64,000 nucleotides of DNA from Amoebidium appalachense (lineage: Eukaryota; Ichthyosporea). A model generated the notes under the pieces. That model did no database searches. It was not told the origin of the DNA and saw only the letters and a program-made list of their open reading frames with translations. The position numbers were made by a program, and so were the translations under genes. The DNA lies in contig CAVNZM010000006.1 of assembly GCA_963693365.1 (NCBI GenBank), forward strand, positions 8,184,001 through 8,248,000, in the 5' to 3' direction. This document shows, piece by piece, positions 31,765 to 49,620 of the stretch (within the stretch, counting starts at the first letter, position 1; every line of letters starts with the position of its first letter).

Positions 31765-32553
31765 CCACAGCTTGGGGGAAAGGGAGTCGGCCTTGTCCTG
31801 ATGAAGGAAGCACCGAACGATCTCCTGCAGATCCCTCATCTTACGTTCAACGAAGCCGTTGAGTTGGGGGCAGTCAACCGGGGCAAATTCCTGAATGATG
31901 CCCTTGGACTGGCAGTACTGCTCCATAGCATGGGAGGTGAACTCGGACCCAGAGTCTGAACGGAAGTGGGTCACCACCTTGTCGGGTTGCTTGTCAGTAG
32001 TCTCAACCAGGGCCTTGACGTATTCGAGAGTTTCGGATCGATCACGGAGGAGGTACACGATGGTGTAGCCGGAGGCATCACAGGTACACACGAGGGCCAC
32101 CTTGTAGCCACCATAGGAGGCACAGGGAGGCTCGAAGAAGTCCATGTGCCACTTGGCACCGGGGAAGGGGCACTGGGTTCTGGTGCCGGAGAATGGGGCC
32201 TTGGTGGTCTTGCCGGAGACACAACCGAAGCAGTCAGTGGTGTCAGCCACTGAGAGGGATGAGGGGAGGCCTGTCACGAGGTCACCTGTCACCATCTTGG
32301 TGAGGGTGGACAGGGCACGATGGCCGAGACGGTGGTGCCAGAGCTGAGGATCATTGTTGACCTTGACGTTGGCTACCAGAGCAGTGACGGTCCGAGGGAT
32401 GGAGGGACGTATCTCATAGTCAGTGATGAAGTACAGTCCATCTGTGCCTGTGAGGGAACACACGATGTTGCCACCTGGTCCACGAGTGTAGAGGTATGAT
32501 GGGAATGCATCCTCATCATCGAGGTGGGCAAGGAGACCCGACTTGGAGGCCAT
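31765..32553 (-). pseudogene. Copia GAG-pre-integrase and integrase core
   Basis: Shows LWHHRLGHRALSTLTKM and CFGCVSGKTTKAPFSG (zinc-binding HHCC region). The DDE core follows: MDFFEPPCASYGGYKVALV, THFRSDSGSEFTSHAME and PQLNGFVERKMRDLQEIV. The reading frame ends at the solo-LTR insertion (LSPKLWGA). Confidence 0.85.
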
Positions 32554-33480
32554 TGAGGGTGAAATCAGGAAGGCTGGGGAGTCGGGTACGTAGACTCTCA
32601 GGGGTGTTGAGGCTCAGTACTGATGTTACTCCGTTGTAGGTGACTGCCAGGTTGATGACACCACGGTGATGTGCAGTGACGATGCCGAGGCCGTGGACGT
32701 CAGTCGGGGGGCATGGCTCAAGAGTAGAGAAGTACTCCTTTACTGGGCACACGTGGACGTTTGAAGCCGAGTCCCAGCAGGGGTCCATGGGTAGGGAGGC
32801 CGTGGTGGACACGAGGGCAAAATGCACCTCTTTTCCAGACTTGGTGTTGGCACGGTGACGACGGGCAATTGAGCAGCCAGGTTTGTCACACTGTGTGACA
32901 TGATGGTCTTCGTGACAGTAGGCACAGTCGAGGGAGCCAGTGGTCTTGGCTCGGGGTGGCTGGGAATGACGGTTACCCCCTTTACGTGGGGGGTAGGGTG
33001 ACCGGGAACGATAGCCAGGGGAACGGGATCGTGAGTAATCACGGTCAACTGAGGGGGATCGATCGGTGGGACGACCGCGGGGGTGACGGGAGACGGAGCT
33101 GTCACGTCGGGGGATCCGGTGTCTGAGGTCGTCCTTGGTGAGGACACGGCTTTGCAGGGCACGTGCTGTTCGGACGGTGGAGGAGGACCCGGACCCAGAG
33201 TCGATGAGACCTTCACGGATCTCTGCAGCTCGGATGTCACTGATTAGACGGTTGTAGGTCTCGTAGTTGATGGTACGACGGAAGTAGTCGGCAATCATGG
33301 CCTGGATGTCGGTACAAACTAACTTACGGTTCTTCTTGAGGTGGATGAAGAAGTTATCAACCATAGTCTTGTGAGGAATGGGCTCTTCGAGGATGTGCAG
33401 GGTAGTGCACAGACGGCGTGCCATGGTGAGGTAGGCCGTGACGGTCTTGACATCAGCAATCTTGCGCGAACATCCAAAAC
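32516..33480 (-). pseudogene. Copia gag (CCHC) and protease
   Basis: Shows a gag-like helical region (LCTTLHILEEPIPHKTMVDN), an Arg/Ser-rich segment and a CCHC knuckle (CAYCHEDHHVTQC). Then comes a protease-like active site region, CWDSASNVHVCPVKEYFS; the family motif is D-S/T-G/A. The start of gag is missing, the homology ending near 33475. It overlaps the integrase frame by about 38 bp in a different phase. Confidence 0.8.
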
Positions 33481-33489
33481 ATATCAAAC

Positions 33490-34885
33490 CCATCTAGGAT
33501 ATGCAACTGTATATTAATGGATAGCGTTTGGATATCCACACGATATGTAGGATGGTTTCAGTCGAACATATCAATACCATCCACTGGATATATACAACAT
33601 GTCTATTTCCTCCTGACCTCCAACCAATGTCCAATATATATGTAGTTGCATGCTTAGATAGTGATCAAGATATTGCACCCCCAATAGATATCACATATGG
33701 ATATCCATGCTGTACCTCCATTGTGCATCGTTGTGATATCACATATCTGGATATGCAATCAATGCATATATGGATACATAAGTGCACCTATAATGGCCAT
33801 TAAATACACATTAGATGCATATGAATGCTGACATCAAACGCCACCTGGTTGGTTCGGCATGTATTGGATATTAGACAGATGCCCACAATGGATATCGACG
33901 CTGGATATCCAATGATGGAATTTCAACTGCATTCCTCCGTTGGATAGCTATATGGATATGTAACATTCTGGATATCCATTTGGATGCTTAGCTGTATATT
34001 AGACTGGATCAGTAACAACATATCCAATACATGACTGACAAGGATATCCGATCAAAATCCCCATACAGATATCAAGATATCCCTGTAGCAAGACATGCAA
34101 TACACCTAACAAGTATATCCAATGGCGGTCTATAGTGGATGTCCATATTGGATATCCATTATAATATCCAGATGGATCGCTAATACATGTGCACTTGACC
34201 CCAACGCTAATGAACAATGCATGCCCATATTGGATACGTTCCATGGATATCCATTCCGATATCCAGATACATACGCATTTGCTTGTCCACTAGACCCTCC
34301 TATAATAACCAAAGCATGACGATTCCACATATCCAATTAGATCACCAAATATGGCTCTGACGGTTATCCATATACACCCGCACGCTGATGTCCAATAGAC
34401 AATCATACTAAGACACAATGGATAGCTATACTGGTTATCTAGGCTCAACATCCATACAGATATCTTGATACACCTGCATTTGCCCATCCACTAGACCCTA
34501 ATACTAATATCCAATGCATGACGAAAATACATATCACAATAGACCCCCATACCGATCTCCAACGGCTATCCATATGCACCCCTGCTTACCCATCCAATAT
34601 ATGTCGATATTCATATACAATGCATCACCATTCACAATATCTAAGCTTAATATCCAACATGATATGCGGATACATATACACCTACATATGCACTCGGCAC
34701 CTATGTTGATACCTAATGCATGAAAAACAAAAATATCAAAGTAGATGCCCAACCTAATGCCTAACACTTAACAAACATACATGTTTTGGGATATCCATTT
34801 ACACCCGTATCTAATACTTAAAATATCACTATAACAGCTATCTGGGCTGATAAGATACTTATCCACGGTACAAAGTTACACAACC
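33490..34885. repeat. AT-rich tract saturated with GGATATCC-type palindromes
   Basis: About 1.4 kb in which TGGATATCCA and close variants (ATATCC, GGATATGC) occur every 30-60 bp on both strands, with loosely recurring phrases such as 'cacctgcatttgcccatccactagaccctaatactaatatcc'. No coding sequence. The same motif appears in the transposase introns at 38928 and 42247. It looks like an old, diverged satellite. Confidence 0.6.
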
Positions 34886-34938
34886 ACGTTATACTCGGTT
34901 CCACAAATCAAGGGGAAGAAATAGATAAAAAAGAGGAA

Positions 34939-34939
<1 letters not shown>

Positions 34940-34998
<59 letters not shown>
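34940..34998. repeat. (TA)n microsatellite
   Basis: Pure AT alternation of about 58 bp, just beyond the 3' end of the Plavaka-like gene. Confidence 0.9.
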
Positions 34999-35001
<3 letters not shown>

Positions 35002-35019
35002 GCCTTAAAAAAAAACATA

Positions 35020-42043
<7,024 letters not shown>

Positions 42044-42149
42044 CTACGGAAAGTGGAAAGAAGAAAAAGGGGGGTTAGGGTGGGGGGGGGGAGGGGGGGA
42101 GCACAAGAGAATTAGGGGGACGGGATAGGGGGGAGGAGGTGTTGCTTTG

Positions 42150-42512
42150 TTGGGGGGGGGGGGGGAGGGGGAGGGGAGGGGGGGGGGGTTGGAGCCCCAG
42201 GGGGGGGGGGGGGGGGGGGGTAAGGGGTTGGTGTCAACCGTGGCACTGGATATCCATTTGAGCATACCCTATACGGGTAATTGTTCCCAAAACCATATGC
42301 ATTGTGGCTCTAATTGTACATTAGGATGATTGATATCCTTTGTATACCCTGTTGGTTATGTAGTGTATGTACGTTGGACATGTAAGGATATTCATATAGA
42401 TATCACACGTGATCACCATTGGCCATCGAATCTATGTCCATTGGATTCTGTGTTCCTTCAGCTGGCAACCGTCACATTATGGAGAAAGAGGTGGAGGGAG
42501 TTTTTTATTCTT

Positions 42513-42585
<73 letters not shown>

Positions 42586-42595
42586 TACTTGAAGC
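42150..42595. repeat. Segmental duplication, copy 2, with long G-run
   Basis: 42220-42470 repeats 38905-39150. It is followed by TTTTTTTTT and a G-run of about 60 bp (42523-42583). Upstream of the recognised Plavaka exons; no new exon was found. Confidence 0.75.
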
Positions 42596-42654
42596 AGTCC
42601 TTTGATCGAACCGTTTTGTCAATGTTTCCACATGACACGTAGACAGGGTAGCCT

Positions 42655-42868
42655 TTTACTATGCACTATGGCCAAGTCTGCGCACGACTGCTTTCATTGT
42701 TCATCTGAGAACGACCTCAAGTCAAGCAAATTCCATGCCGGGGACCATTGCAGCGACGACACCCGCCTTTTTGGTTCTGTAGAGCTATGAACGGGCACAC
42801 AAGCATTACTGCAAGCTACCATATCGTATGACAAACAAGAACCGTACGTTCATGTTGCAGGTATGTGT
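42655..42868 (+). pseudogene. Inverted, frameshifted copy of a Plavaka exon
   Basis: Repeats exon 38821-38617 on the opposite strand, including its start (ATGGCCAAGTCTGC) and its splice donor (GTTGCAG|GTATGTGTG). An 11-base deletion at the GTAGAG site breaks the frame (original ...FGPVETAEGYERAH, copy ends in a stop after FGSVEL). It is a non-functional duplicate and places an inverted exon about 4 kb from its parent. Confidence 0.85.
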
Positions 42869-43197
42869 GTGTGTCGGGATAGGGGAGAGGAGGTGTTGCT
42901 TTGTTGGGGGGGGGGGGGGAGGGGGGGGGGGTGGGGGTTTACACACTTTTTATTGCGTGGACACTGCTTGGAGGGGTGGAGCCCCAGGGGGGGGGGGGGG
43001 GGGGGGGTAAGGGGTGCGCGTGCGTCCGTGCACACGTGTATGTGAGTGTGCCACGCGTGTACGGTGCGCGTGGGTTTTAATTTCTGTGTGTGTATTAAAG
43101 TGCGCGCGTGCGCATCATATGCAGACGTACGCGTGCATGCATATGTCGACGATGTGTGTGTGTCGTTGACAGTGCGTGAACGCATACGTGCATCATA

Positions 43198-43233
<36 letters not shown>

Positions 43234-43418
43234 ATGTATGGATGTGCTGTATGCACGTAAATGAATATCCTTGCTTCTTTATGATAATATATGTGCACAG
43301 TGCTAATTAGTACTAGCGTATACGTACACATGCCATGGCGCGCGCCGGCCAGTCGGTGAAGCATGCACGTGCACATTGTTTTAATTAATATAAAAATGGA
43401 GGGGGGGGGGGGGAGGGG

Positions 43419-43473
<55 letters not shown>

Positions 43474-43599
43474 CTGGCCATGGCCGGGGGAACAACCTGA
43501 GTGCATATGCATGTACTGCAGCTGCACGGTGCGGGCGTACCGTTTACGGTACAGTGCATGCATGCGCGCACTAACAATATATACTTGATATCGAATACC
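42869..43599. other. Noncoding region with G-runs and GT tracts
   Basis: G-runs at 42907-42935, 42986-43006 and 43399-43473, a (GT)n at 43200-43231, and 'gcgcgtgcg'-rich sequence. No gene recognised. Confidence 0.5.
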
Positions 43600-44020
43600 A
43601 TTGGGATATTCGGGTTGGTTGTAAGGTTTTCCGGGTCGGGCCGAAGGCCTTAACGGGCCGCAGGCCCGTCTATTGGGCCATAGGCCCTAGGCCGCTAGGC
43701 CTGGGGCCCGGGGCGCCGGGGACCGGGGGCCCGGCCCGGCCCGCGAGCCACCCCGGCCCGGCCCGGCCCCCCCGGCCCGGCCCCGAATCTGCTAACCCCG
43801 GGGCCGGGCCGGGGGGCCGAGATTCTGCTAACCCCGGGGCCGGGCCGGGGGGGCCGGGCCGGGCCGGGGTGGCTCGCGGGCCGGGCCGGGCCCCCGGTCC
43901 CCGGCGCCCCGGGCCCCAGGCCTAGCGGTCTAGGGCCTATGGCCCAATAGACGGGCCTGCGGCCCGTTAAGGCCTTCGGCCCGACCCGGAAAACCTTACA
44001 ACCAACCCGAATATCCCAAT
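43600..44020. repeat. 421-bp GC-rich near-perfect palindrome
   Basis: Arms of about 200 bp begin ATTGGGATATTCGGGTTGG at 43600 and end with its complement at 44020. I see only isolated mismatches, for example GGCCGC versus GGTCTA near 43690/43925. The centre contains a direct repeat of ATTCTGCTAACCCCGGGGCC-type sequence. Composition is dominated by GGGCC/CCGGG. No flanking target duplication is evident. It could be a foldback/MITE element or a hairpin boundary of the next region. Confidence 0.9.
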
Positions 44021-44530
44021 ATTACTTCATTCTGATTGGTTGTCACACCACGGGGTTTCCCGATTGTTCTTCGAATGACATTTGCTATCACTATCAGACT
44101 GTTCTCCAATATCAGAACAGAAAACGGTCTCTACCCAGATGGCCAGATGGCCAGGTCAAATTCAGTGTGTGGAAAAAGGTGGATAAAACGGGATAAAACG
44201 GTGAGCAAAATGATCTGGCCATCTGGCCATGTGGCCATGGAATCTCTATATCTAAAAATAGCTGCCACTGCGCCGGGGCGTGGTTCCGGGAGGCAGGGGA
44301 GCAGGGGAGCAGGGGGGGGCACGTGAGCACTCACTGGGGCCTGGTTCCGGGAGGCAGGGGAGCAGGGGAGGCAGGGGGGGGGGGGCACGTGAGCACTCAC
44401 TGGGGCCTGGTTCCGGGAGGCAGGGGAGCAGGGGAGGCAGGGGAGCAGGGGAGACTGGCATGCCACTCACGGGGAGGATAGTGTATGTTGGCACCATGCG
44501 GCTGTGTGGGTGATAAAGGCAGAAGCCACA
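44021..44530. repeat. Noncoding region with short inverted and direct repeats
   Basis: CCAGATGGCCAGATGGCCAGG at 44136-44156 pairs with TCTGGCCATCTGGCCATGTGG-like sequence at 44213-44235. From 44280 to 44455 a unit of about 62 bp (CTGGTTCCGGGAGGCAGGGG...GTGAGCACTCACTGGGGC) occurs about three times. No gene is supported; Pro-rich frames are shadows of the repeat. Confidence 0.65.
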
Positions 44531-45586
44531 ACACGTGTGGTGTCTAAACAGCCTATAGGCATGCTCCGTGTGCAGGCACCAATTTCTACCCTCTTCTGGT
44601 TGGTGCCAAGAGGCAGCGCCCTACACGTGTGGTGTCTAAACAGCCTATAGGCATGCTCCGTGTGCAGGCACCAATTTCTACCCTCTTCTGGTTGGTGCCA
44701 AGAGGCAGCGCCCTACACGTGTGGTGTCTAAACAGCCTATAGGCATGCTCCGTGTGCAGGCACCAATTTCTACCCTCTTCTGGTTGGTGCCAAGAGGCAG
44801 CGCCCTACACGTGTGGTGTCTAAACAGCCTATAGGCATGCTCCGTGTGCAGGCACCAATTTCTACCCTCTTCTGGTTGGTGCCAAGAGGCAGCGCCCTAC
44901 ACGTGTGGTGTCTAAACAGCCTATAGGCATGCTCCGTGTGCAGGCACCAATTTCTACCCTCCTCTGGTTGGTGCCAAGAGGCAGCGCCCTACACGTGTGG
45001 TGTCTAAACAGCCTATAGGCATGCTCCGTGTGCAGGCACCAATTTCTACCCTCTTCTGGTTGGTGCCAAGAGGCAGCGCCCTACACGTGTGGTGTCTAAA
45101 CAGCCTATAGGCATGCTCCGTGTGCAGGCACCAATTTCTACCCTCTTCTGGTTGGTGCCAAGAGGCAGCGCCCTACACGTGTGGTGTCTAAACAGCCTAT
45201 AGGCATGCTCCGTGTGCAGGCACCAATTTCTACCCTCTTCTGGTTGGTGCCAAGAGGCAGCGCCCTACACGTGTGGTGTCTAAACAGCCTATAGGCATGC
45301 TCCGTGTGCAGGCACCAATTTCTACCCTCTTCTGGTTGGTGCCAAGAGGCAGCGCCCTACACGTGTGGTGTCTAAACAGCCTATAGGCATGCTCCGTGTG
45401 CAGGCCCAAATTTCTACCCTCTTCTGGTTGGTGCCAAGAGGCAGCGCCCTACACGTGTGGTGTCTAAACAGCCTATAGGCATGCTCCGTGTGCAGGCACC
45501 AATTTGTTGTGCCTTCCTTTTTTGGTTAGATCTATACCCGGCCAATGGTTAGCAGCCACGGGTTTGTTTTCATCAAGCTTAGACGT
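44531..45586. repeat. 92-bp tandem repeat (10 full units plus a partial) and unique flank: left inverted-repeat arm
   Basis: The unit starts ACACGTGTGGTGTCTAAACA and recurs every 92 bp from 44531 to 45451 with almost no variation (single differences near 44960 and 45406). The flank 45508-45586 (TTGTTGTGCCTTCC...AAGCTTAGACGT) is present in reverse complement at 50895-50975, followed by two inverted units. The region therefore forms a large inverted repeat with 50895-51190. Confidence 0.95.
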
Positions 45587-45695
45587 GATACTTTGCCAAC
45601 CATCAAGGCCGTTTGAGTGACAATGACCGTTGATTGGAGAGATCTATCCCATTGAGCCTTGGCACCATTGCTGTAAGCTGCTTTGTACCGTGGCA

Positions 45696-45703
45696 TATAA
45701 AAG
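45696..45703 (+). promoter_or_regulatory. TATA box (TATAAAAG)
   Basis: GGCATATAAAAGC about 100 bp before the ATG at 45799. The identical 13-mer stands, in reverse, before the minus-strand gene at 49528, suggesting a shared promoter type. Confidence 0.7.
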
Positions 45704-45798
45704 CAGCACACACGGTCACATTCACTCATTTCAACACTGACACTCAATAGTAAAAGGCGACACACAACAAACTTGTTTTTCAAACACTCACACGAAAC

Positions 45799-46998
45799 AT
45801 GGATTCTTTGAAAGAGGAGCTTCAACAGCTGCAGAAGCGATTTGATTTTCTGTACACGGACCATTCGTCTCGCTTAACGGCCCTGCACACCGACCTCATC
45901 AGCCTCCGCAGTCAAGTGACCAATGAGAATGCTGCGCGTACGCCCCGACCCCCCCAACCCCAGCCCTCTGATGTAGAGGCACGACTGAGGGCAGCCGAAG
46001 AGCAGATCAAGACCCTGCAGGCCGAGCTTGCCAGCCTGCAACGGGCTGCAGCACCCCGTCGGGATGGCCAGGTGGCCTATGAAAACTACATTTTCAGTGG
46101 CCCTCGCAAGACTACCATTGCCGCCAACACCACCACTGTGACTGCTGACCCCACCCCTGCCGCCAACACCACCACTGTGACTGCCCCCACCCCTGCCGCA
46201 AAGACCACCCCTGTGACTGCCCCCACCCCTGTCGCAAAGACCGCCCCTGTGACTGCCCCCACCCCTGCCGCAAAGACCACCCCTGTGACTGCCCCCACCC
46301 CTGTCGCAAAGACCGCCCCTGTGACTGCCCCCACCCCTGCCGCCAAGACCACTCCTGCCAAGACCACCCCTACCACCAAGACCACTCCTGCCAAGACCAC
46401 CCCTACCACCAAGACCACTCCTGCCAAGACCACCCCTACCACCAAGACCACTCCTGCCAAGACCACCCCTGCCGCTAAGCCCAGGCCCAAGCACACCAAA
46501 ACACCTGAGACTTCGTTGCATGACCATACGATGGACCTCGATGCACAGCTAACTAGTGTGAGGGGGGAGCTCCAGAATGCTCGAGAGCGTGTCAAAGAGG
46601 CAAAGGCGGCTGAAGATGAAATGGCGGAGGGCCTGGCCATTGCTGCTGTGTGTGCAGCCCAAAACACCATAAAAAGCATCCGAAGGAAGATTCTGCGACG
46701 GGAGAAGAACTTGAAGGCATACACAGGTGGTAATGAGTCTGTCTCTTCACCTGCCTCACCCACCAAACGCGTCCATGATCAATGCGATTGGGACTCAGAT
46801 GAAGCATTCAACCCCAAGCGGCTCAAACGACGGGCAAATCAGGTACTCGATGATATGACAGATGACGAATCTGCGTCTGATCGTGAGTCGGTCGTGTATG
46901 ACCGCAAACCTGAACCCAAACATAAACAAACTGAAGAAATTCCCCTCATTGATCTTGACCAGGAAGAGTTTGACCAGTATGAGCATGAGATGTACTGA
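45799..46998 (+). CDS. Coiled-coil protein with Pro/Thr/Ala repeat domain
   Basis: 399 codons, intronless. Residues 1-95 are heptad-rich (MDSLKEELQQLQKRFDFLYT; AEEQIKTLQAELASLQRA). About 105-245 is a low-complexity domain of repeated TTPVTAPTPAAK/VAKTAP and TTPAKTTPT units. About 255-330 is a second charged helical region (RGELQNARERVKEAKAAEDE). The tail has SPTKRVHD, a basic KRLKRR patch that may act as a nuclear localisation signal, and ends acidic. I do not recognise the family. It has its own TATA box and lies inside the inverted-repeat block, opposite in design to the minus-strand gene at 48758. A structural or DNA-associated role is only a guess. Confidence 0.75.
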   Translation: MDSLKEELQQLQKRFDFLYTDHSSRLTALHTDLISLRSQVTNENAARTPRPPQPQPSDVEARLRAAEEQIKTLQAELASLQRAAAPRRDGQVAYENYIFSGPRKTTIAANTTTVTADPTPAANTTTVTAPTPAAKTTPVTAPTPVAKTAPVTAPTPAAKTTPVTAPTPVAKTAPVTAPTPAAKTTPAKTTPTTKTTPAKTTPTTKTTPAKTTPTTKTTPAKTTPAAKPRPKHTKTPETSLHDHTMDLDAQLTSVRGELQNARERVKEAKAAEDEMAEGLAIAAVCAAQNTIKSIRRKILRREKNLKAYTGGNESVSSPASPTKRVHDQCDWDSDEAFNPKRLKRRANQVLDDMTDDESASDRESVVYDRKPEPKHKQTEEIPLIDLDQEEFDQYEHEMY

Positions 46999-47395
46999 TT
47001 TGATTGGTCGACTAAGTGGCATTCTCTTTTGATTTGTATTTGAATTGATCGGTCTTGATTTATTTGTTTCTTTTCTCTTTTAGTTTGTATTTGAATATAC
47101 TCGGTCCAAGTTGATTTGTTCTTTGTAATCTGACTAGACTATCATGTACGTACTTACTCTTTTTCTATACAATCACTTGTGTTCATATTAAAGGATTCTG
47201 TGTACGTGGACCACGGAAACATACACCATTTTTTGCAGTGCTTCATGCTATAAAATAACCATGAGAGACACAAACAAATACACTAAGTGTGTACACGTCT
47301 ACCCATAGGCCCAAGTGTTGACATGTCTGCCCACAGTTCCCTAAGGCTTAAAGCACACATCTGCCTGTATGCCATAAACTTTACTTTCACCACAA
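46999..47395. other. 3' flank of the coiled-coil gene
   Basis: T-rich sequence with ATTGG/GATTGG and 'tttgtatttgaat' repeated at 47033 and 47085. No gene recognised. Confidence 0.4.
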
Positions 47396-48690
47396 GACAC
47401 CCACCTAAGTACACTCTGCACCACCCTAAGTACACTGTGGTGCACAGCCCCACCCTAAGTACACTCTGCACCACCCTAAGTACACTGTGGTGCACAGCCC
47501 CACCCTAAGTACACGTCTGCACCACCCTAACCCTAAGTACACTGTGGTGCACAGCCCCACCCTAAGTACACTCTGCACCACCCTAAGTACACTCTGCACC
47601 ACCCTAAGTACACTCTGCACCACCCTAAGTACACTCTGCACCACCCTAAGTACACTCTGCACCACCCTAAGTACACGTCTGCACCACCCTAAGTACACGT
47701 CTGCACCACCCTAAGTACACGTCTGCACCACCCTAAGTACACGTCTGCACCACCCTAAGTACACGTCTGCACCACCCTAAGTACACGTCTGCACCACCCT
47801 AAGTACACTCTGCACCACCCTAAGTACACGTCTGCACCACCCTAAGTACACTCTGCACCACCCTAAGTACACGTCTGCACCACCCTAAGTACACTCTGCA
47901 CCACCCTAAGTACACGTCTGCACCACCCTAAGTACACTCTGCACCACCCTAAGTACACGTCTGCACCGCCCTAAGTACACTCTGCACAGCCCCACCCTAA
48001 GTACACTCTGCACCACCCTAGGTACACTCTGCACCGCCCTAAGTACACTCTGCACAGCCCCACCCTAAGTACACGTCTGCACCACCCTAAGTACACGTCT
48101 GCACCACCCTAAGTAGACCTCTGCACCACCCTAAGTAGACCTCTGCACCACCCTAAGTACACGTCTGCACCACCCTAGGTACACTCTGCACCGCCCTAAG
48201 TACACTCTGCACAGCCCCACCCTAAGTACACGTCTGCACCACCCTAAGTACACGTCTGCACCACCCTAAGTAGACCTCTGCACCACCCTAAGTAGACCTC
48301 TGCACCACCCTAAGTACACGTCTGCACCACCCTAAGTACACGTCTGCACCACCCTAAGTACACGTCTGCACCACCCTAAGTACACCTCTGCACCACCCTA
48401 AGTACACGTCTGCACCACCCTAAGTAGACCTCTGCACCACCCTAAGTAGACCTCTGCACCACCCTAAGTACACGTCTGCACCACCCTAAGTAGACCTCTG
48501 CACCACCCTAAGTACACGTCTGCACCACCCTAAGTACACCTCTGCACAGCCCTAAGTACACCTCTGCACCACCCTAAGTACACCTCTGCACAGCCCTAAG
48601 TACACTCTGCACAGCCCCACCCTAAGTACACTCTGCACCACCCTAAGTACACTCTGCACAGCCCCACCCTAAGTACACTCAATGTTAAGT
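47396..48690. repeat. Minisatellite of 20-22 bp units containing CCCTAA, about 60 copies
   Basis: Units are CACCCTAAGTACACGTCTGC or the shorter CACCCTAAGTACACTCTGC, with variants (TAGACCTCTGC, GTACACCTCTGC, CAGCCCCACCC). Higher-order blocks recur, for example 'cacagccccaccctaagtac' every 200-300 bp. Each unit holds one CCCTAA hexamer. One place (about 47526) has two in tandem, CCCTAACCCTAAG. Confidence 0.95.
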
Positions 48691-48757
48691 ACATCTGCAC
48701 ACAAGCACTAGAATAGCCTGAGGCTACTCTCTAATAGCGGCCCCTTTTTTCACCGTG

Positions 48758-49528
48758 TCAAGGCCAGTTGATATATTCGTCTGAAGACTCGGAAGACGCC
48801 CCAGAGCTGCTGGCTTCACTGGCTCGTGCCCTTTTCTGCTGTCCCCGTGTCAAGGTCTTGGACTCGGAAGACGAGTACTCCTCAGAAGACGAGTACTCCT
48901 CAGGTTCTGACTGCTGTCCCCGTAGCAAGGTCTTGGACAAGGTCTTGAACCAAGGAGGCACTTCCTCCTGTACCTTCGACCCAGAGCTTTTGACTTCCTC
49001 TCGTGTCCTCTTCTGCTGTCTTGGTGGTTTCTCCCGTGTCTTGGACCCCTGTGTGAAGGTCTTCCAGTTGAACCAAGGAGGCACTGGAGAATGGTGCTCC
49101 TCCTCCGACCCAGAGCTTCTGACTTCCTCTCGTGTCCTCTTCTGCTGTCTTCGTGGTTTCTCCCGTGTCTTGGACCCCTGTGTGATGTGCAAACGTGAGC
49201 GCTGCAGGGGCAGGGGGGCCAAGTCCACGGGATAGGAGCTGCCATGCTCGCCAGCACGAAGTGCAGGTGCCGCTGCCAGGACAGGGGGTGCCACGGTCAG
49301 CGCTGGGGGTGCCACGGTTGCTGCTGGGGGTGCCACGGTTGCTGCTGGGGGTGCCACGGTTGCTGCTGTAGTGGTGCGCTTGCTTAAAGCCATGCGGGCG
49401 TGCCTAGCAAGGGCGCACGCGAAACGGGTCTGGGTGTCCCGCAGGACCTTTGCATCCTGCTCCAAAGTCTTGAGTCTTGTCTCTATTTTTTCAGCGCGCC
49501 TTTCTAGATCTTTGATGTTAGAACTCAT
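48758..49528 (-). CDS. Coiled-coil, Lys/Arg/Ser-rich low-complexity protein
   Basis: 256 codons from the ATG at 49528 (MSSNIKDLERRAEKIETRLK). The frame is open to 49561 but without an ATG there. Residues 1-45 form a coiled coil; about 60-85 are four repeats of ATVAPPA. The rest holds repeated TQGSKTREKP-RQQKRTREEV blocks and an acidic Ser/Glu tail (SEPEEYSSSEEYSSSES) ending EYINWP. Basic and acidic blocks alternate as in nucleic-acid-binding or virion-core-type proteins; this is an inference. No family recognised. It shares the TATA 13-mer with the gene at 45799. Confidence 0.7.
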   Translation of the reverse strand: MSSNIKDLERRAEKIETRLKTLEQDAKVLRDTQTRFACALARHARMALSKRTTTAATVAPPAATVAPPAATVAPPALTVAPPVLAAAPALRAGEHGSSYPVDLAPLPLQRSRLHITQGSKTREKPRRQQKRTREEVRSSGSEEEHHSPVPPWFNWKTFTQGSKTREKPPRQQKRTREEVKSSGSKVQEEVPPWFKTLSKTLLRGQQSEPEEYSSSEEYSSSESKTLTRGQQKRARASEASSSGASSESSDEYINWP

Positions 49529-49612
49529 TTTCGTGACAGTTGGATGTACGTTGTGTGCCAAGGGAGAAGCTAGCTAACATGGAAAAGGTGTGTGGATTGA
49601 AGAGAGTATGGG

Positions 49613-49620
49613 CTTTTATA
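49613..49620 (-). promoter_or_regulatory. TATA box (TATAAAAG)
   Basis: Minus-strand GGCATATAAAAGC, 85 bp before the ATG at 49528. This spacing supports the 49528 start. Confidence 0.7.

Larger units (their letters stand above)
24185..33480 (-). mobile_element. Ty1/copia retrotransposon, 5'-truncated and twice interrupted
   Basis: Reading down the minus strand: gag with CCHC knuckle, protease, GAG-pre-integrase, integrase, RT, RNase H, polypurine tract, 3' LTR. This is the copia gene order. The integrase is split by a solo LTR of the same family (30803-31759) and the integrase-RT linker is split by gypsy-type fragments (27455-30003) with a local inverted duplication. The 5' LTR and the start of gag are missing; homology stops near 33475. 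Frameshifts occur near 32535 and 27213. Confidence 0.85.

Noticed and set aside
43600-44020. rRNA or other structured RNA gene
   Set aside because: The GC-rich palindrome has no rRNA-like sequence blocks; it is a simple inverted repeat.
44531-45507. CRISPR-like or tRNA array
   Set aside because: The 92-bp units are contiguous and near-identical with no spacers, and do not fold as tRNAs by inspection.
46112-46766. Minus-strand Gly/Val-rich frames opposite the coiled-coil gene
   Set aside because: They mirror the Pro/Thr/Ala codon repeats of the plus-strand gene.
47283-47714. Frames of LRVVQSVLRV or STLCTTL repeats
   Set aside because: They are translations of the 20-22 bp minisatellite.
47396-48690. 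CRISPR array
   Set aside because: Units are continuous with no unique spacers, and the genome is eukaryotic.
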